A DNA stretch of 51,780 bases from assembly GCF_002879615.1 (NCBI RefSeq), contig NZ_PNRF01000015.1, forward strand, positions 20,481 through 72,260, in the 5' to 3' direction. The first letter of the stretch is position 1. Each line of letters starts with the position of its first letter. The notes below the pieces were generated by a model. The model saw only the letters and a program-made list of their open reading frames with translations, made no database searches and was not told the DNA's origin. The stretch is from Billgrantia endophytica. GTDB taxonomy: Bacteria; Pseudomonadota; Gammaproteobacteria; Pseudomonadales; Halomonadaceae. Below are positions 1-11,782 of this stretch, in pieces. The position numbers were made by a program, and so were the translations under genes.

Positions 1-255
1 CCGATTCGAAAAAACCAAACAGAAACAAGCACTTTCTCCACTTCCACCGCTGGCAACGTTAGCCGTTGCCGGCAGCGGATGCGTACTTTACGGGCTGGCG
101 CGCTCGGCCGCAAGGGCTTTGGGTAAAAAAGTTTCAGCCGGCGCAGGAAGGGTGTTCCACAGGCACTCGGTCACGAATGCCTGTGGTAGCTCGGCTGCCG
201 ACCCGAGACGACAACGCCCGCGCTGGGCGGGCGCCATGGCGGAAAGCGTCCGGAT
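1..255. other. Gene-free left edge
   Basis: No convincing coding frame is visible here; the short frames lack family resemblance and a ribosome binding site. The stretch holds two dyads: a 7-bp stem GGCAACG/CGTTGCC at 52-70 with a 5-nt loop, and a 6-bp GC stem at 216-232. The second lies 24 bases beyond the pssA stop and may help end that transcript. Neither has a T-run. Confidence 0.4.
216..232 (-). terminator. Possible pssA terminator hairpin
   Basis: GCCCGC at 216-221 pairs with GCGGGC at 227-232 across a 5-nt loop, downstream of pssA on the minus strand. There is no T-tract, so an intrinsic terminator is only a weak call. Confidence 0.25.
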
Positions 256-1134
256 TCAGCCGGTAACGGTCGGCTGCTTTATCTTGCGCATGATGGCCAT
301 GGCCGGTCCTGACGCCACATAGGCACTGAACAGCAACAGCAACATCACCGAGGGCTGGACGGAAATCACCACGAAGCCCAACACAATGGCCAACAGCACC
401 ACGAATGGCACCGGCCCCTTGAGATCGATCTCCTTGAAGCTGTAGTAGCGGATGTTGCTGACCATCAATACACCGGCCGCCGCAACAACCAATAGCATCA
501 ATACCTTGAACCCGACCGCATCGGCATCGAAGCTGTGGAAGGTCCAGACACTCGCCGCCACGAAGGCGGCGGCCGATGGGCTCGGCAGACCAATGAACCA
601 TTTCTTGTCGGTGCTGCCAATCTGCACGTTGAAGCGTGCCAGACGCAGAGCCGCACAGGCTACGTAGAGGAAGGCGACTACCCAACCGGTCTTGCCGATG
701 TCCTGCAGGATCCAGGTAAAGGCGACCAGCGCCGGCGCGACACCAAAGGAGACCATGTCGGAAAGACTGTCATATTCAGCCCCGAAGGCGCTCTGGGTGT
801 TAGTCATGCGGGCGACACGCCCATCCAGGCCATCGAGCACCATGGCAATGAAGATCGCAACCGCTGCTGCGGTAAAGTCGCCATTGATGCCGGCCACCAC
901 CGAGAAGAAGCCGGCAAACAAGGCGGAAGTGGTGAAAAGGTTCGGTAACAGGTAGATGCCTTTCCTGCGCACCTTCTTGCCATCTTCGATAGATTCCTCG
1001 ATCACCTCCGTTTCTCGCACAAAGGCAGCGGCGATGTCTTCTTCGGCCGGCGGAATCCGTTCGTCCTCGGCGGGGCCAGACTCGGCGCCATCCCGATGAG
1101 TGTCGTGCTCGGTATTGCGGGGATCCTGACTCAT
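256..1134 (-). CDS. pssA: CDP-diacylglycerol--serine O-phosphatidyltransferase
   Basis: This inner-membrane enzyme joins serine to CDP-diacylglycerol to give phosphatidylserine, the precursor of phosphatidylethanolamine. The product is 292 residues. After an acidic soluble N-terminus (about 1-58), a hydrophobic region carries the full CDP-alcohol phosphotransferase signature D104-G105-x2-A108-R109-x8-G118-x3-D122-x3-D126, preceded by D101. Several membrane segments follow. I chose the ATG at 1134, which begins MSQDPRN and has a GGACGAG-like site upstream. The open frame runs on to 1221, but the added residues look non-coding. It lies downstream of ilvC and is separated from it by a strong hairpin, so it is probably its own unit. 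Confidence 0.9.
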   Translation of the reverse strand: MSQDPRNTEHDTHRDGAESGPAEDERIPPAEEDIAAAFVRETEVIEESIEDGKKVRRKGIYLLPNLFTTSALFAGFFSVVAGINGDFTAAAVAIFIAMVLDGLDGRVARMTNTQSAFGAEYDSLSDMVSFGVAPALVAFTWILQDIGKTGWVVAFLYVACAALRLARFNVQIGSTDKKWFIGLPSPSAAAFVAASVWTFHSFDADAVGFKVLMLLVVAAAGVLMVSNIRYYSFKEIDLKGPVPFVVLLAIVLGFVVISVQPSVMLLLLFSAYVASGPAMAIMRKIKQPTVTG

Positions 1135-1234
1135 TCGTCTCGTCCGTTGCCAGAATGGGCTCACCCGAAGGTGAGACTTCATTCTACACGGTGATACCGG
1201 GGCGAAAAGCGAATCGACCATGATTCAGATGCGA

Positions 1235-1260
1235 CAAAGGCGCGGTTTTCCGCGCCTTTG
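1235..1260 (-). terminator. ilvC terminator hairpin
   Basis: A perfect 11-bp stem (1235-1245 with 1250-1260) and a 4-nt loop lie just past the ilvC stop codon on the minus strand. The stem end contributes CCTTTG, but there is no long T-run after it. Confidence 0.65.
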
Positions 1261-1282
1261 TCCGGCTCATACGCCGCCCAGA

Positions 1283-2468
<1,186 letters not shown>

Positions 2469-2478
2469 TAATGCCGCC

Positions 2479-3366
2479 ATGGATATACGCGCCCTCAAGC
2501 AGTTCCTCGCCTTGGCCGACACGCTGCACTTCGGCCGAGCCAGCGAGCTCTGCCATGTCAGCCCCTCGACGCTCTCCCGGACCATTCGTCAACTGGAACA
2601 AAGCCTGGGGGCACGACTGTTCGAGCGCGATAATCGCCATGTCACCCCGACCCGCCAAGGTCTCGTCTTCCAGGATTACGCCAGAGATGCGGTGAGCCAG
2701 TGGGAGCTGCTACGTCATACATTGAGCACGCAGGAGGGCGAACTCTCCGGCGAGATCAGCATCTACTGCTCGGTAACGGCCAGCTACAGCTTCCTCTACG
2801 ACCTGCTCAGCGAATTTCGCCTGCGTCACCCACATATCGAGCTCAAACTGCACACCGGCGACCCGGCCGAATCCATGTCCCAAGTCCTGAACGGCGAGGA
2901 AGACATGGCGATCACACCACGTCCACGCAGTGCGCCTGCCGCCCTGGCCTTCAAGTCGCTGACCCGATCGCCACTGGTCTTCATCGCCCCTGGAGCACCT
3001 GCCGACTGGATTCCTTCCACGCCGGAATCTCCCTCGGCGGAACAGTGGCAGGCAGTTCCGATGATCCTTTCCGAAGCAGGACTGTCACGGGAATACAGCG
3101 ATACCTGGTTCAAGGCCCTTGGCGTCACGCCGCGCATCTACGCTCAGGTAGCCGGCCACGAAGCCATCGTCAGCATGGTGAGCCTGGGCTTCGGGATCGG
3201 CGTGGTGCCGAAGATCGTACTCGACAACAGCCCGCTGGCCGAGCGCGTCAGAGTCCTGCCGGTCAAGCCGGAGCTGCCTCACTACGATGTCGGTCTTTGC
3301 GTTCTCAATCGGCGCCTTAAGAGCCCGCTGATCCAGGCCCTATGGGATGAAGTGAAAGAGCATTGA
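2479..3366 (+). CDS. ilvY: LysR-type activator of ilvC
   Basis: It is a 295-residue LysR-family regulator. The N-terminal winged helix-turn-helix (about 1-60) reads like IlvY: MDIRALKQFLALADTLHFG, then the recognition region with SPSTLSRTIRQLE. An effector-binding domain of the type 2 periplasmic-binding fold follows (about 90-290). In the family it binds acetolactate or acetohydroxybutyrate and activates ilvC. The divergent placement beside ilvC supports this assignment. The start codon lies 10 bases past the last candidate half-site, which suggests autoregulation. It ends head-to-head with ilvH and shares a terminator region with it. Confidence 0.93.
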   Translation: MDIRALKQFLALADTLHFGRASELCHVSPSTLSRTIRQLEQSLGARLFERDNRHVTPTRQGLVFQDYARDAVSQWELLRHTLSTQEGELSGEISIYCSVTASYSFLYDLLSEFRLRHPHIELKLHTGDPAESMSQVLNGEEDMAITPRPRSAPAALAFKSLTRSPLVFIAPGAPADWIPSTPESPSAEQWQAVPMILSEAGLSREYSDTWFKALGVTPRIYAQVAGHEAIVSMVSLGFGIGVVPKIVLDNSPLAERVRVLPVKPELPHYDVGLCVLNRRLKSPLIQALWDEVKEH

Positions 3367-3367
3367 C

Positions 3368-3391
3368 AAAAAAGCCGCCCTGGAGGGCGGC
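3368..3391 (-). terminator. ilvH intrinsic terminator
   Basis: The stem GCCGCCC/GGGCGGC (3374-3380 with 3385-3391) has a 4-nt loop. On the minus strand it is followed by six T residues (plus-strand A at 3368-3373), a classic intrinsic terminator after the IlvIH operon. It may also stop ilvY transcripts from the other side. Confidence 0.85.
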
Positions 3392-3415
3392 CTGAGCCGA
3401 TACGACAACGTGGCA

Positions 3416-3907
3416 TTAAAGGCTCAATACTTTATCTCCCCGGGCAATACCCGAGACCCCCGTACGCGCCACTTCGAGAATGCCCACCGGCCCCATGGCC
3501 TGAAGAAAGGCATCCAGCTTGCCGGCATCGCCGGTGATCTGAACGGTATAGAGGCTCGGCGTCACGTCGACGATCTGGGCACGGAAGATATCCACCGTGC
3601 GCTTGACTTCATCACGCGCCGCTCCCAGCGCTTTCACCTTCACCAGCATCAGCTCGCGCTCGATATGGTTGCCTTCGGTGAGATCCACCAGCTTGACCAC
3701 ATCGATCAGCTTGTTGAGGTGCTTGGTGATCTGCTCGATCACCCGGTCATCGCCTACGGTGGTCACCGTCAGCCGGGACAGGGTCTCGTCCTCGGTGGGC
3801 GCCACGTTCAGCGTCTCGATGTTGAAGTTGCGCTGCGAGAACAGCCCCACCACGCGAGACAGGGCGCCCGGTTCGTTTTCCATCAGAATCGAGATGATAT
3901 GGCGCAT
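3416..3907 (-). CDS. ilvH: Acetolactate synthase, small regulatory subunit
   Basis: It is the regulatory partner of IlvI and confers valine feedback inhibition on acetohydroxyacid synthase. The product is 163 residues, the usual IlvH length. The N-terminal ACT domain (about 1-80) opens MRHIISILMENEPGALSRVV with the NEPGAL ligand loop, and the C-terminal domain follows. Its ATG overlaps the ilvI stop by one base (TGATG), so the two are translationally coupled. A GGAG site lies inside the ilvI end. Confidence 0.95.
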   Translation of the reverse strand: MRHIISILMENEPGALSRVVGLFSQRNFNIETLNVAPTEDETLSRLTVTTVGDDRVIEQITKHLNKLIDVVKLVDLTEGNHIERELMLVKVKALGAARDEVKRTVDIFRAQIVDVTPSLYTVQITGDAGKLDAFLQAMGPVGILEVARTGVSGIARGDKVLSL

Positions 3908-5631
3908 CAGGTCCGCTCCGTCTTGGAAAGCAGCATGTCACGCATGGAGCCCAGGGGCACCTGCATCGGATAAACGTGCTCGCGCGGATCGACATAGATG
4001 TCGAGGAACACCAGCTCGTTCGTATCAGCGAAGGCCCGCTCGAGGGCGGGTTCGAGATCCTCGTGACGCTCTACCTTGATGGCCGTGAAACCATACGACT
4101 CGATCAGCTTCTGGAAATCCGGCAACGACTCCATGTAGGAGTGGGCATGACGGGACTTGTAGTTCAGGTCCTGCCATTGGCGCACCATTCCCAGTGAGCC
4201 GTTGTTGAGGTTGACGATCTTGACGCCGACCGCGTACTGCTTACAGGTCGAGAGCTCTTGCATCATCATCTGGAAACTGCCCTCGCCGGTGATGCAGACC
4301 ACGTCATCGCCGGGATAGCTCTTCTTGATACCCATGGCGGCCGGAAAGCCGAAACCCATGGTGCCGAGGCCGCCCGAGGTGATGAAGCGATTGGGCTTGT
4401 CGAACTTGTAGTACTGGGCAGCGAACATCTGATGCTGACCCACGTCCGTGGTCACATAGGCCTCGCCGCGGGTGACCTTGCACACCGCTTCGACGACTTC
4501 CTGCGGCTTGAGCGCCTCGCCGGGCTCGGAGGGCTCGTAGAGCTTGCCAACCCGCTCCTCGCGCCAGCCGTCGATCTTCTGCCACCACTCGGCCAGAGCC
4601 TCGGGGTGGGCGATCTCCTTGCCCTGGATCAGGCTGATCATCTCGCTGATCACGCTGCCCGCCGGCCCGACGATGGGCACGTCGGCACGCACCGTCTTGG
4701 AAACCGAGCTGGGGTCGATGTCCACGTGCACGATCTTGGCGGTAGGACAGAACTTCGAGGTGTTGTTGGTGACGCGATCGTCGAATCGCGCGCCAATGGC
4801 AATGATCAGGTCGGCATGGTGCATGGCCATGTTCGACTCATAGGAGCCGTGCATGCCCAGCCAGCCCAGGCACTGCCGATCGCTTTGGGGGTAGGAGCCA
4901 ATCCCCATCAGCGTGGTGGTGATCGGAAAGCCTAGACGCTTGACCATGTCGGTCAGCCCTTCGCAGGCCCGGCCCGTGACAACGCCACCGCCGGTATAGA
5001 ACACCGGCCGCTTGGCCTTGAGCATCAGCTCCACGGCCTTCTTGATCTGGCCGGTATGACCGCGGGCCACCGGGTTGTAGGAGCGCATCTTGACCTTCTT
5101 CGGATAGACGTACTCGTAGCGTTCGGTGGGCGCGGTCATGTCCTTGGGGATGTCCACCACTACCGGACCCGGGCGCCCGGTTGCCGCCAGGTAGTAGGCC
5201 TTCTTGAGGACTTCCGGAATCTCGGAGGGGTGCTTGATCGAGAAGCTGTGCTTCACGATGGGCCGCGTCACGCCGATGATGTCGGTTTCCTGGAAGGCAT
5301 CGTCGCCGATCAAGTGGCTCATCACCTGGCCGCACAGCACCACCATCGGGACGGAGTCCATGTAGGCGGTGGCGATGCCGGTGACGGCGTTGGTGGCACC
5401 GGGCCCCGAGGTGACCAGTACCGTGCCGGGCTTGCCCGAAGCCCGGGCGTAGCCGTCGGCGGCATGGGTAGCCGCCTGTTCGTGGCGCACCAGGATGTGT
5501 TTGACCTTGTCCTGGCGGAACAGCGCGTCGTAGATATGCAGCGCCGCGCCGCCGGGATAGCCGTAAATGTATTCAACGCCCTCATCCTGCAGGAATCGGG
5601 CGATCATGTCCGCGCCGGAAAGCAATTCCAC
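3907..5631 (-). CDS. ilvI: Acetolactate synthase, large catalytic subunit
   Basis: This thiamine-diphosphate enzyme condenses two pyruvates (or pyruvate with 2-oxobutyrate), the first common step of branched-chain amino acid synthesis. With the GTG start at 5631 the product is 574 residues, the usual IlvI length. AGGGGA sits 9 bases before that GTG. The frame stays open upstream to 5727, but the extra residues are Arg-rich and unlike the family. Visible motifs are the N-terminal YGYPGGA with the catalytic-Glu stretch RHEQAATHAADGYARA, a central FAD/nucleotide domain, and the C-terminal thiamine motif GEGSFQMMMQEL...NNGSLG. It forms an operon with ilvH. Confidence 0.94.
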   Translation of the reverse strand: MELLSGADMIARFLQDEGVEYIYGYPGGAALHIYDALFRQDKVKHILVRHEQAATHAADGYARASGKPGTVLVTSGPGATNAVTGIATAYMDSVPMVVLCGQVMSHLIGDDAFQETDIIGVTRPIVKHSFSIKHPSEIPEVLKKAYYLAATGRPGPVVVDIPKDMTAPTERYEYVYPKKVKMRSYNPVARGHTGQIKKAVELMLKAKRPVFYTGGGVVTGRACEGLTDMVKRLGFPITTTLMGIGSYPQSDRQCLGWLGMHGSYESNMAMHHADLIIAIGARFDDRVTNNTSKFCPTAKIVHVDIDPSSVSKTVRADVPIVGPAGSVISEMISLIQGKEIAHPEALAEWWQKIDGWREERVGKLYEPSEPGEALKPQEVVEAVCKVTRGEAYVTTDVGQHQMFAAQYYKFDKPNRFITSGGLGTMGFGFPAAMGIKKSYPGDDVVCITGEGSFQMMMQELSTCKQYAVGVKIVNLNNGSLGMVRQWQDLNYKSRHAHSYMESLPDFQKLIESYGFTAIKVERHEDLEPALERAFADTNELVFLDIYVDPREHVYPMQVPLGSMRDMLLSKTERT

Positions 5632-6010
5632 TGATGTATCTCCCCTGGAGGTCTCGAGTGCGATCCGCGCCCTTCGACGGGCACGGGTTCGAGTGCGACG
5701 GTATGTCGCTGCCGGATACGCCGGCACCTGATGCCAAACCCTGGCATTGGCCCGGTTGGGGCCTGCACTCTCATCACGACAGATCGCCGCGTCGGGGCGT
5801 TGGCCAGGACGAGCGGTTGACCCGTCCCGGTAGTCCTTCGGCGGGTAGAGGCAACGTGGCCTACCCGTCGCGCGGTAATGGGGGGTTGCCCGCTGGAATC
5901 CGCGCCCGCAAATCAGGAACGCTCAAGATTCCAATAGCCCCGGGGCAGTGTCAACCGCCAAGCGACATTCGCTAGTCCAAAAGGGTGATTCCGGCAAGGC
6001 CCCGGCGTGT
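5632..6010 (-). promoter_or_regulatory. Long ilvI upstream region
   Basis: About 380 bases precede ilvI without a convincing gene. A consensus -35 box TTGACA reads on the minus strand at 5954-5949, with only a weak -10 after it. If it is used, the leader would be about 300 nt. A GGGTAG/CTACCC dyad lies at 5843-5866. I looked for a leader peptide rich in Leu, Val or Ile codons and did not find one. Confidence 0.3.
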
Positions 6011-6043
6011 AAAAAAGCCCGCCTGCTGGGGGAGCTGGCGGGC
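6011..6043 (-). terminator. clpB intrinsic terminator
   Basis: GCCCGCC at 6017-6023 pairs with GGCGGGC at 6037-6043. On the minus strand it runs into six T residues (plus-strand A at 6011-6016). It lies about 85 bases past the clpB stop. Confidence 0.85.
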
Positions 6044-6127
6044 AAAGGGGTTACAGGACGCAACCTGACTTTCAGTGTAGACAGTTGCCGACTGGCCGCC
6101 CGATCGACAACGTAACGCTTTGTGCCG

Positions 6128-8710
<2,583 letters not shown>

Positions 8711-8762
8711 CCGGAATATCCTCCATTGGGGTGGCAGCGCTGCTTGGACGCGCCGCTTGGCC

Positions 8763-8782
8763 CTGTCAAATCGCGTTGACAG
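8763..8782. repeat. Perfect dyad in the clpB leader
   Basis: CTGTCAA and TTGACAG form a 7-bp inverted repeat with a 6-nt spacer, a few bases downstream of the predicted heat-shock transcription start. It could be an operator or an RNA hairpin in the leader. Confidence 0.5.
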
Positions 8783-8786
8783 TATC

Positions 8787-8814
8787 AATGGAGTCAGAGT
8801 GGGCGGCTTTCAAG
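8787..8814 (-). promoter_or_regulatory. clpB: Candidate sigma-32 promoter of clpB
   Basis: On the minus strand CTTGAAA (8814-8808) is followed after 14 bases by CTCCATT (8793-8787). This matches the heat-shock pattern CTTGAAA-N13/14-CCCCATNT except for one base of the -10 core. It fits the known heat-shock control of clpB. Confidence 0.7.
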
Positions 8815-8901
8815 TCGCCCGCCAGGGAAAGGGGTTTTAGGTTGACACAGGTCAGGCTGTGCCAGGAAGAGCGGCGCAGGGGACAGGTCGTAGCGGAGGT
8901 C

Positions 8902-9050
8902 ATTTGCCATGGGTGAGGAGCATTGCTCCGAACGGGTTGGCCATGGATGGCCAGCACCGGTCCTGCAAGCGGAGCAGGATGCGAGAGCGCAGCAGGGCAA
9001 ATGTAGCGCCCATGGAAGGGTTTACAGCGCCTCCGCAAAGGCCTGGCGCC
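8902..9050. repeat. Possible intergenic dispersed repeat
   Basis: The pgeF-clpB gap holds no supported gene in this part. It is rich in small dyads: GGAGC/GCTCC at 8917-8929, and repeated GGCCATGG- and CCATGGA-like words. The composition resembles non-coding repeats I associate with Halomonadaceae genomes, and a spurious 90-codon frame crosses it. Only a genome-wide comparison could confirm that it is repeated. Confidence 0.3.
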
Positions 9051-9080
9051 TGAAAGACGCTCGTTAGTGCCTGGACAAGC

Positions 9081-9836
9081 TCACCTTAGCCAGATCACGC
9101 TGGCCATCCGTCCCGTTCGGCCATCATCGCGGCGGTGGGAGTAGAAGCGCGACTCACAGGCGGTGCAGAAATGACCGCCACTGATATGTGACAGCCCCAG
9201 GCGCTCCAGTCGCAGCCGCGCCAGCTTGTAGAGGTCGGCCATGTAGTGCCCAAGGCGATAGGGGCTGGGATCGAAGGCGGTTTCCGTCTCGGGGTGTACG
9301 CCGACGAAGGCCTGCTGGACCTCGGGCCCCACCTCGAACTGGGCATTCGAGATGGCCGGGCCCAACCAGGCCATCAGGTCCTCGGGAGACACTCCCAGCG
9401 CCGCCACCAAGGCTTCCAGCACGCCGCCGGCCAGGCCGCGCCAGCCGGCATGGGCGACACCGACCCGGGTCCCCTGGCGATCGCAGAAGAATACCGGCAG
9501 GCAGTCTGCCGTCAGCACGACGCAGGCATGTCCACGGTCGAAGGCCACCGAGGCATCCGCCTCTGGCAGCGCATCCGTGTGGCTCGCCTGAACCCTGGCA
9601 CCGTGGACCTGGTTCAGCCACAGGAGCGGGCGGTCATCGTGTAGTTCATCAGCCAGTAAATGACGACACAGCGCGACATGGTTGGGATTGTCGCCCACCT
9701 TGTCCCCCGGATTGAAACAGGCGAAATCCCCCTGGCTGGGGCCTGACTCACGTGTGGTAATGAAGGCGCCAACGGAGGCGGGGGCGGGCCAGTCCGGCTC
9801 GATCAGGGTCGGTTGCAGATGGGGGGCATCACTCAT
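9081..9836 (-). CDS. pgeF: Peptidoglycan editing factor PgeF (laccase-domain, YfiH)
   Basis: This cytoplasmic multicopper-oxidase-like fold protein removes mis-incorporated residues from peptidoglycan precursors in E. coli. Other members are reported as purine nucleoside phosphorylases or polyphenol oxidases. The product is 251 residues. Visible metal-site motifs are the Cys in VVLTADCLPV, the His in GVAHAGWRG, and the C-terminal FCTACESRFYSHRRD. It overlaps rluD by ATGA and sits before clpB, the conserved rluD-pgeF-clpB order. Confidence 0.93.
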   Translation of the reverse strand: MSDAPHLQPTLIEPDWPAPASVGAFITTRESGPSQGDFACFNPGDKVGDNPNHVALCRHLLADELHDDRPLLWLNQVHGARVQASHTDALPEADASVAFDRGHACVVLTADCLPVFFCDRQGTRVGVAHAGWRGLAGGVLEALVAALGVSPEDLMAWLGPAISNAQFEVGPEVQQAFVGVHPETETAFDPSPYRLGHYMADLYKLARLRLERLGLSHISGGHFCTACESRFYSHRRDDGRTGRMASVIWLR

Positions 9837-10807
9837 AGCATCGCCTCGCGGTCGTCGCGCAGATAATCGATCAGCATCAGTAGATCATCGGGCAAGGCGG
9901 CGCGAAATTCTGCCCGGTCTCCGCTGCCGGGATGATCAAAGGCCAGCTTGCGGGCGTGCAGCGCCTGGCGGGGAAACCCCCGTAGCAGCTCCTTGAGACC
10001 TTCGCTGGCGCCGGGCGGCAGCTTGAGACGGCCCCCGTAGACCGGATCGCCCACCAGCGGGAAGCGCTGGTGGGCCATGTGGACACGGATCTGATGGGTG
10101 CGGCCCGTTTCCAGACGGCAGCGCACGTGGGTATGGGCGCGGAAGCGTTCCACGACCCGATAGTGGGTCACGGCGGGCTTGCCGTTGACATTCACCGCTT
10201 GGCGCTTGCGGTCACGGGGGTGGCGGCCGATGGGGGCATCCACGGTGCCCCCGGCAGTCATCACGCCTACGGAGACCGCATCGTATTCACGGGAGACCGT
10301 ACGTGACTGCAGCTGTTCGACCAGGGCGGTCTGGGCCGTCAGGGTCTTGGCGACCACCATCAGCCCTGTGGTGTCCTTGTCCAGCCGATGGACAATACCC
10401 GCCCGCGGCACACCGGCAAGCGCCGAGCAGTGGTGAAGCAGCGCATTGAGCAAGGTGCCATCAGGGTTGCCGGCGGCCGGATGCACCACTAGCCCGGCCG
10501 GCTTGTCGATCACCATCACCTCGTCGTCTTCATGGACCACATTCAGGGGGATATCCTCGGCCTCGAAACGGGTATCGTCCTCGATCTCGGCAACGAGCCT
10601 CAGCCACTCACCACCCACGACCTTGTCCTTGGGTTTTCCCGGGCGGCCGTCCACCGTCAGGGCGCCCTGCTTGATCCAGCCCTTGAGCCGCTCACGGGAA
10701 TGGCCGACAAAGAGCTCGGAAGCCGCCTGGTCGAGGCGTATTCCAGCGAGGGTTACGGGCACGCGTTGCTGAGCTTCCAGAGTATGGGGCATAGCGGAGG
10801 CAATCAC
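9833..10807 (-). CDS. rluD: 23S rRNA pseudouridine synthase (1911/1915/1917)
   Basis: It isomerises uridines in helix 69 of 23S rRNA and supports ribosome assembly. The product is 324 residues. It has an N-terminal S4 RNA-binding domain (RLDQAASELFVGHSRERLKG) and an RsuA/RluA catalytic domain with GIVHRLDKDTTGLMVVAK, where the Asp after RL is the nucleophile. The GTG at 10807 has AGGTG upstream; an ATG at 10792 is an alternative. It is divergent from bamD and coupled to pgeF. Confidence 0.93.
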   Translation of the reverse strand: MIASAMPHTLEAQQRVPVTLAGIRLDQAASELFVGHSRERLKGWIKQGALTVDGRPGKPKDKVVGGEWLRLVAEIEDDTRFEAEDIPLNVVHEDDEVMVIDKPAGLVVHPAAGNPDGTLLNALLHHCSALAGVPRAGIVHRLDKDTTGLMVVAKTLTAQTALVEQLQSRTVSREYDAVSVGVMTAGGTVDAPIGRHPRDRKRQAVNVNGKPAVTHYRVVERFRAHTHVRCRLETGRTHQIRVHMAHQRFPLVGDPVYGGRLKLPPGASEGLKELLRGFPRQALHARKLAFDHPGSGDRAEFRAALPDDLLMLIDYLRDDREAML

Positions 10808-10913
10808 CGAGCAGGCACCTGAGGACTGCGTTTTTTCGCAAGGTGCTTTATAGTGGATGGGTTACGGCCAATCCTACCATGGCCGACACGGGTTGTTTGA
10901 CACGAGGATCACG

Positions 10914-11735
10914 ATGCGCGTTTCCACCATCGCTACACGCCTTGTCGCCCTGCTGCTGGCCGCCGCCCTGGTCACTGGCTGTGCCGGCAGGGCTGACACG
11001 GAAGACGAGGATGAGTTTGCCGGCGTTGCCGAGCAGGAGCTCTATGAAGAAGCCCGAGATGCGCTTGAGGGGGGACGCTACACCACGGCGATTTCCCGGC
11101 TGGAGGCCATCGATACTCGCTTCCCGTTCGGCCGTCATGCCGAGCAGGCTCAGTTGGAGCTCATATACGCCTACTATGAGACCCGTGACTGGGAAGCTGC
11201 CCGAGCCGCAGCGAGCCGCTTCATCCGCTTGCACCCCACCCACCCCCAGGCCGACTACGCCCTCTACATGCGTGGACTGTCTTCCTGGCAGGCGGGACGC
11301 TTCAGCCTGGAACGGCTGCGGCTGATCGACATATCCAAACGTGACCTGGGCGCCTCTCGCGATGCCTATACCGATTTCCGCGAACTGGTCAGCCGCTATC
11401 CGGACAGCGAATACGCCCCGGATGCGGAGCAGCGCATCGTTTACCTGCGCAATCTGCTGGCTCGTCACGAACTGCACATTGCCGACTTCTATCTGCGCAA
11501 GGGTGCCTATCTGGCAGCCGTGGAGCGCGGTCGCTGGGTGGTGGAGAACTACCCGGAAGCCGAAGCCACGCGCGATGCCCTGGCCGTGATGGTGGAAGGC
11601 TACCTCGGTCTCGACATGCGCGACCGTGCCCGTGAGGTACTGCAGGTGCTGATCGAGAACGACCCGGGCAACGATCGCCTGCGCGGCCGTACCTTCGAGC
11701 CTCAGCACGTACGAACCCAGTCGCTCTCGGCCTGA
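10914..11735 (+). CDS. bamD: Outer membrane assembly lipoprotein BamD
   Basis: It is an essential lipoprotein of the BAM complex that folds beta-barrel proteins into the outer membrane. The product is 273 residues. A lipoprotein signal (MRVSTIATRLVALLLAAALV) ends in the lipobox VTGC with C23 as the lipidated residue. Tetratricopeptide-like helices follow, beginning YEEARDALEGGRYTTAISRL. The ATG at 10914 follows GAGGA at good spacing. Divergence from rluD is conserved in gammaproteobacteria. A TATAGT-like -10 at 10849-10854 is possible, though its -35 is poor. Confidence 0.95.
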   Translation: MRVSTIATRLVALLLAAALVTGCAGRADTEDEDEFAGVAEQELYEEARDALEGGRYTTAISRLEAIDTRFPFGRHAEQAQLELIYAYYETRDWEAARAAASRFIRLHPTHPQADYALYMRGLSSWQAGRFSLERLRLIDISKRDLGASRDAYTDFRELVSRYPDSEYAPDAEQRIVYLRNLLARHELHIADFYLRKGAYLAAVERGRWVVENYPEAEATRDALAVMVEGYLGLDMRDRAREVLQVLIENDPGNDRLRGRTFEPQHVRTQSLSA

Positions 11736-11753
11736 GCCTTGCCCCGAAGAGGA

Positions 11754-11778
11754 CCCGCGACATCGTCGCGGGTTTCTT
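11754..11778 (+). terminator. bamD intrinsic terminator
   Basis: An 8-bp stem CCCGCGAC/GTCGCGGG (11754-11761 with 11765-11772) with a 3-nt loop is followed by TTTCTT. It lies 18 bases past the bamD stop and next to the convergent nadE end. Confidence 0.8.
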
Positions 11779-11782
11779 GGGC

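Noticed and set aside
5634..5975. A 113-codon plus-strand frame upstream of ilvI
   Set aside because: It lies opposite the ilvI start and control region, is rich in Arg, Gly and Pro, and has no recognisable fold or ribosome binding site.
8766..9038. A 90-codon minus-strand frame upstream of clpB
   Set aside because: It crosses the likely repeat, the dyad and the heat-shock promoter, has no good ribosome binding site, and resembles a spurious translation of repeat DNA.
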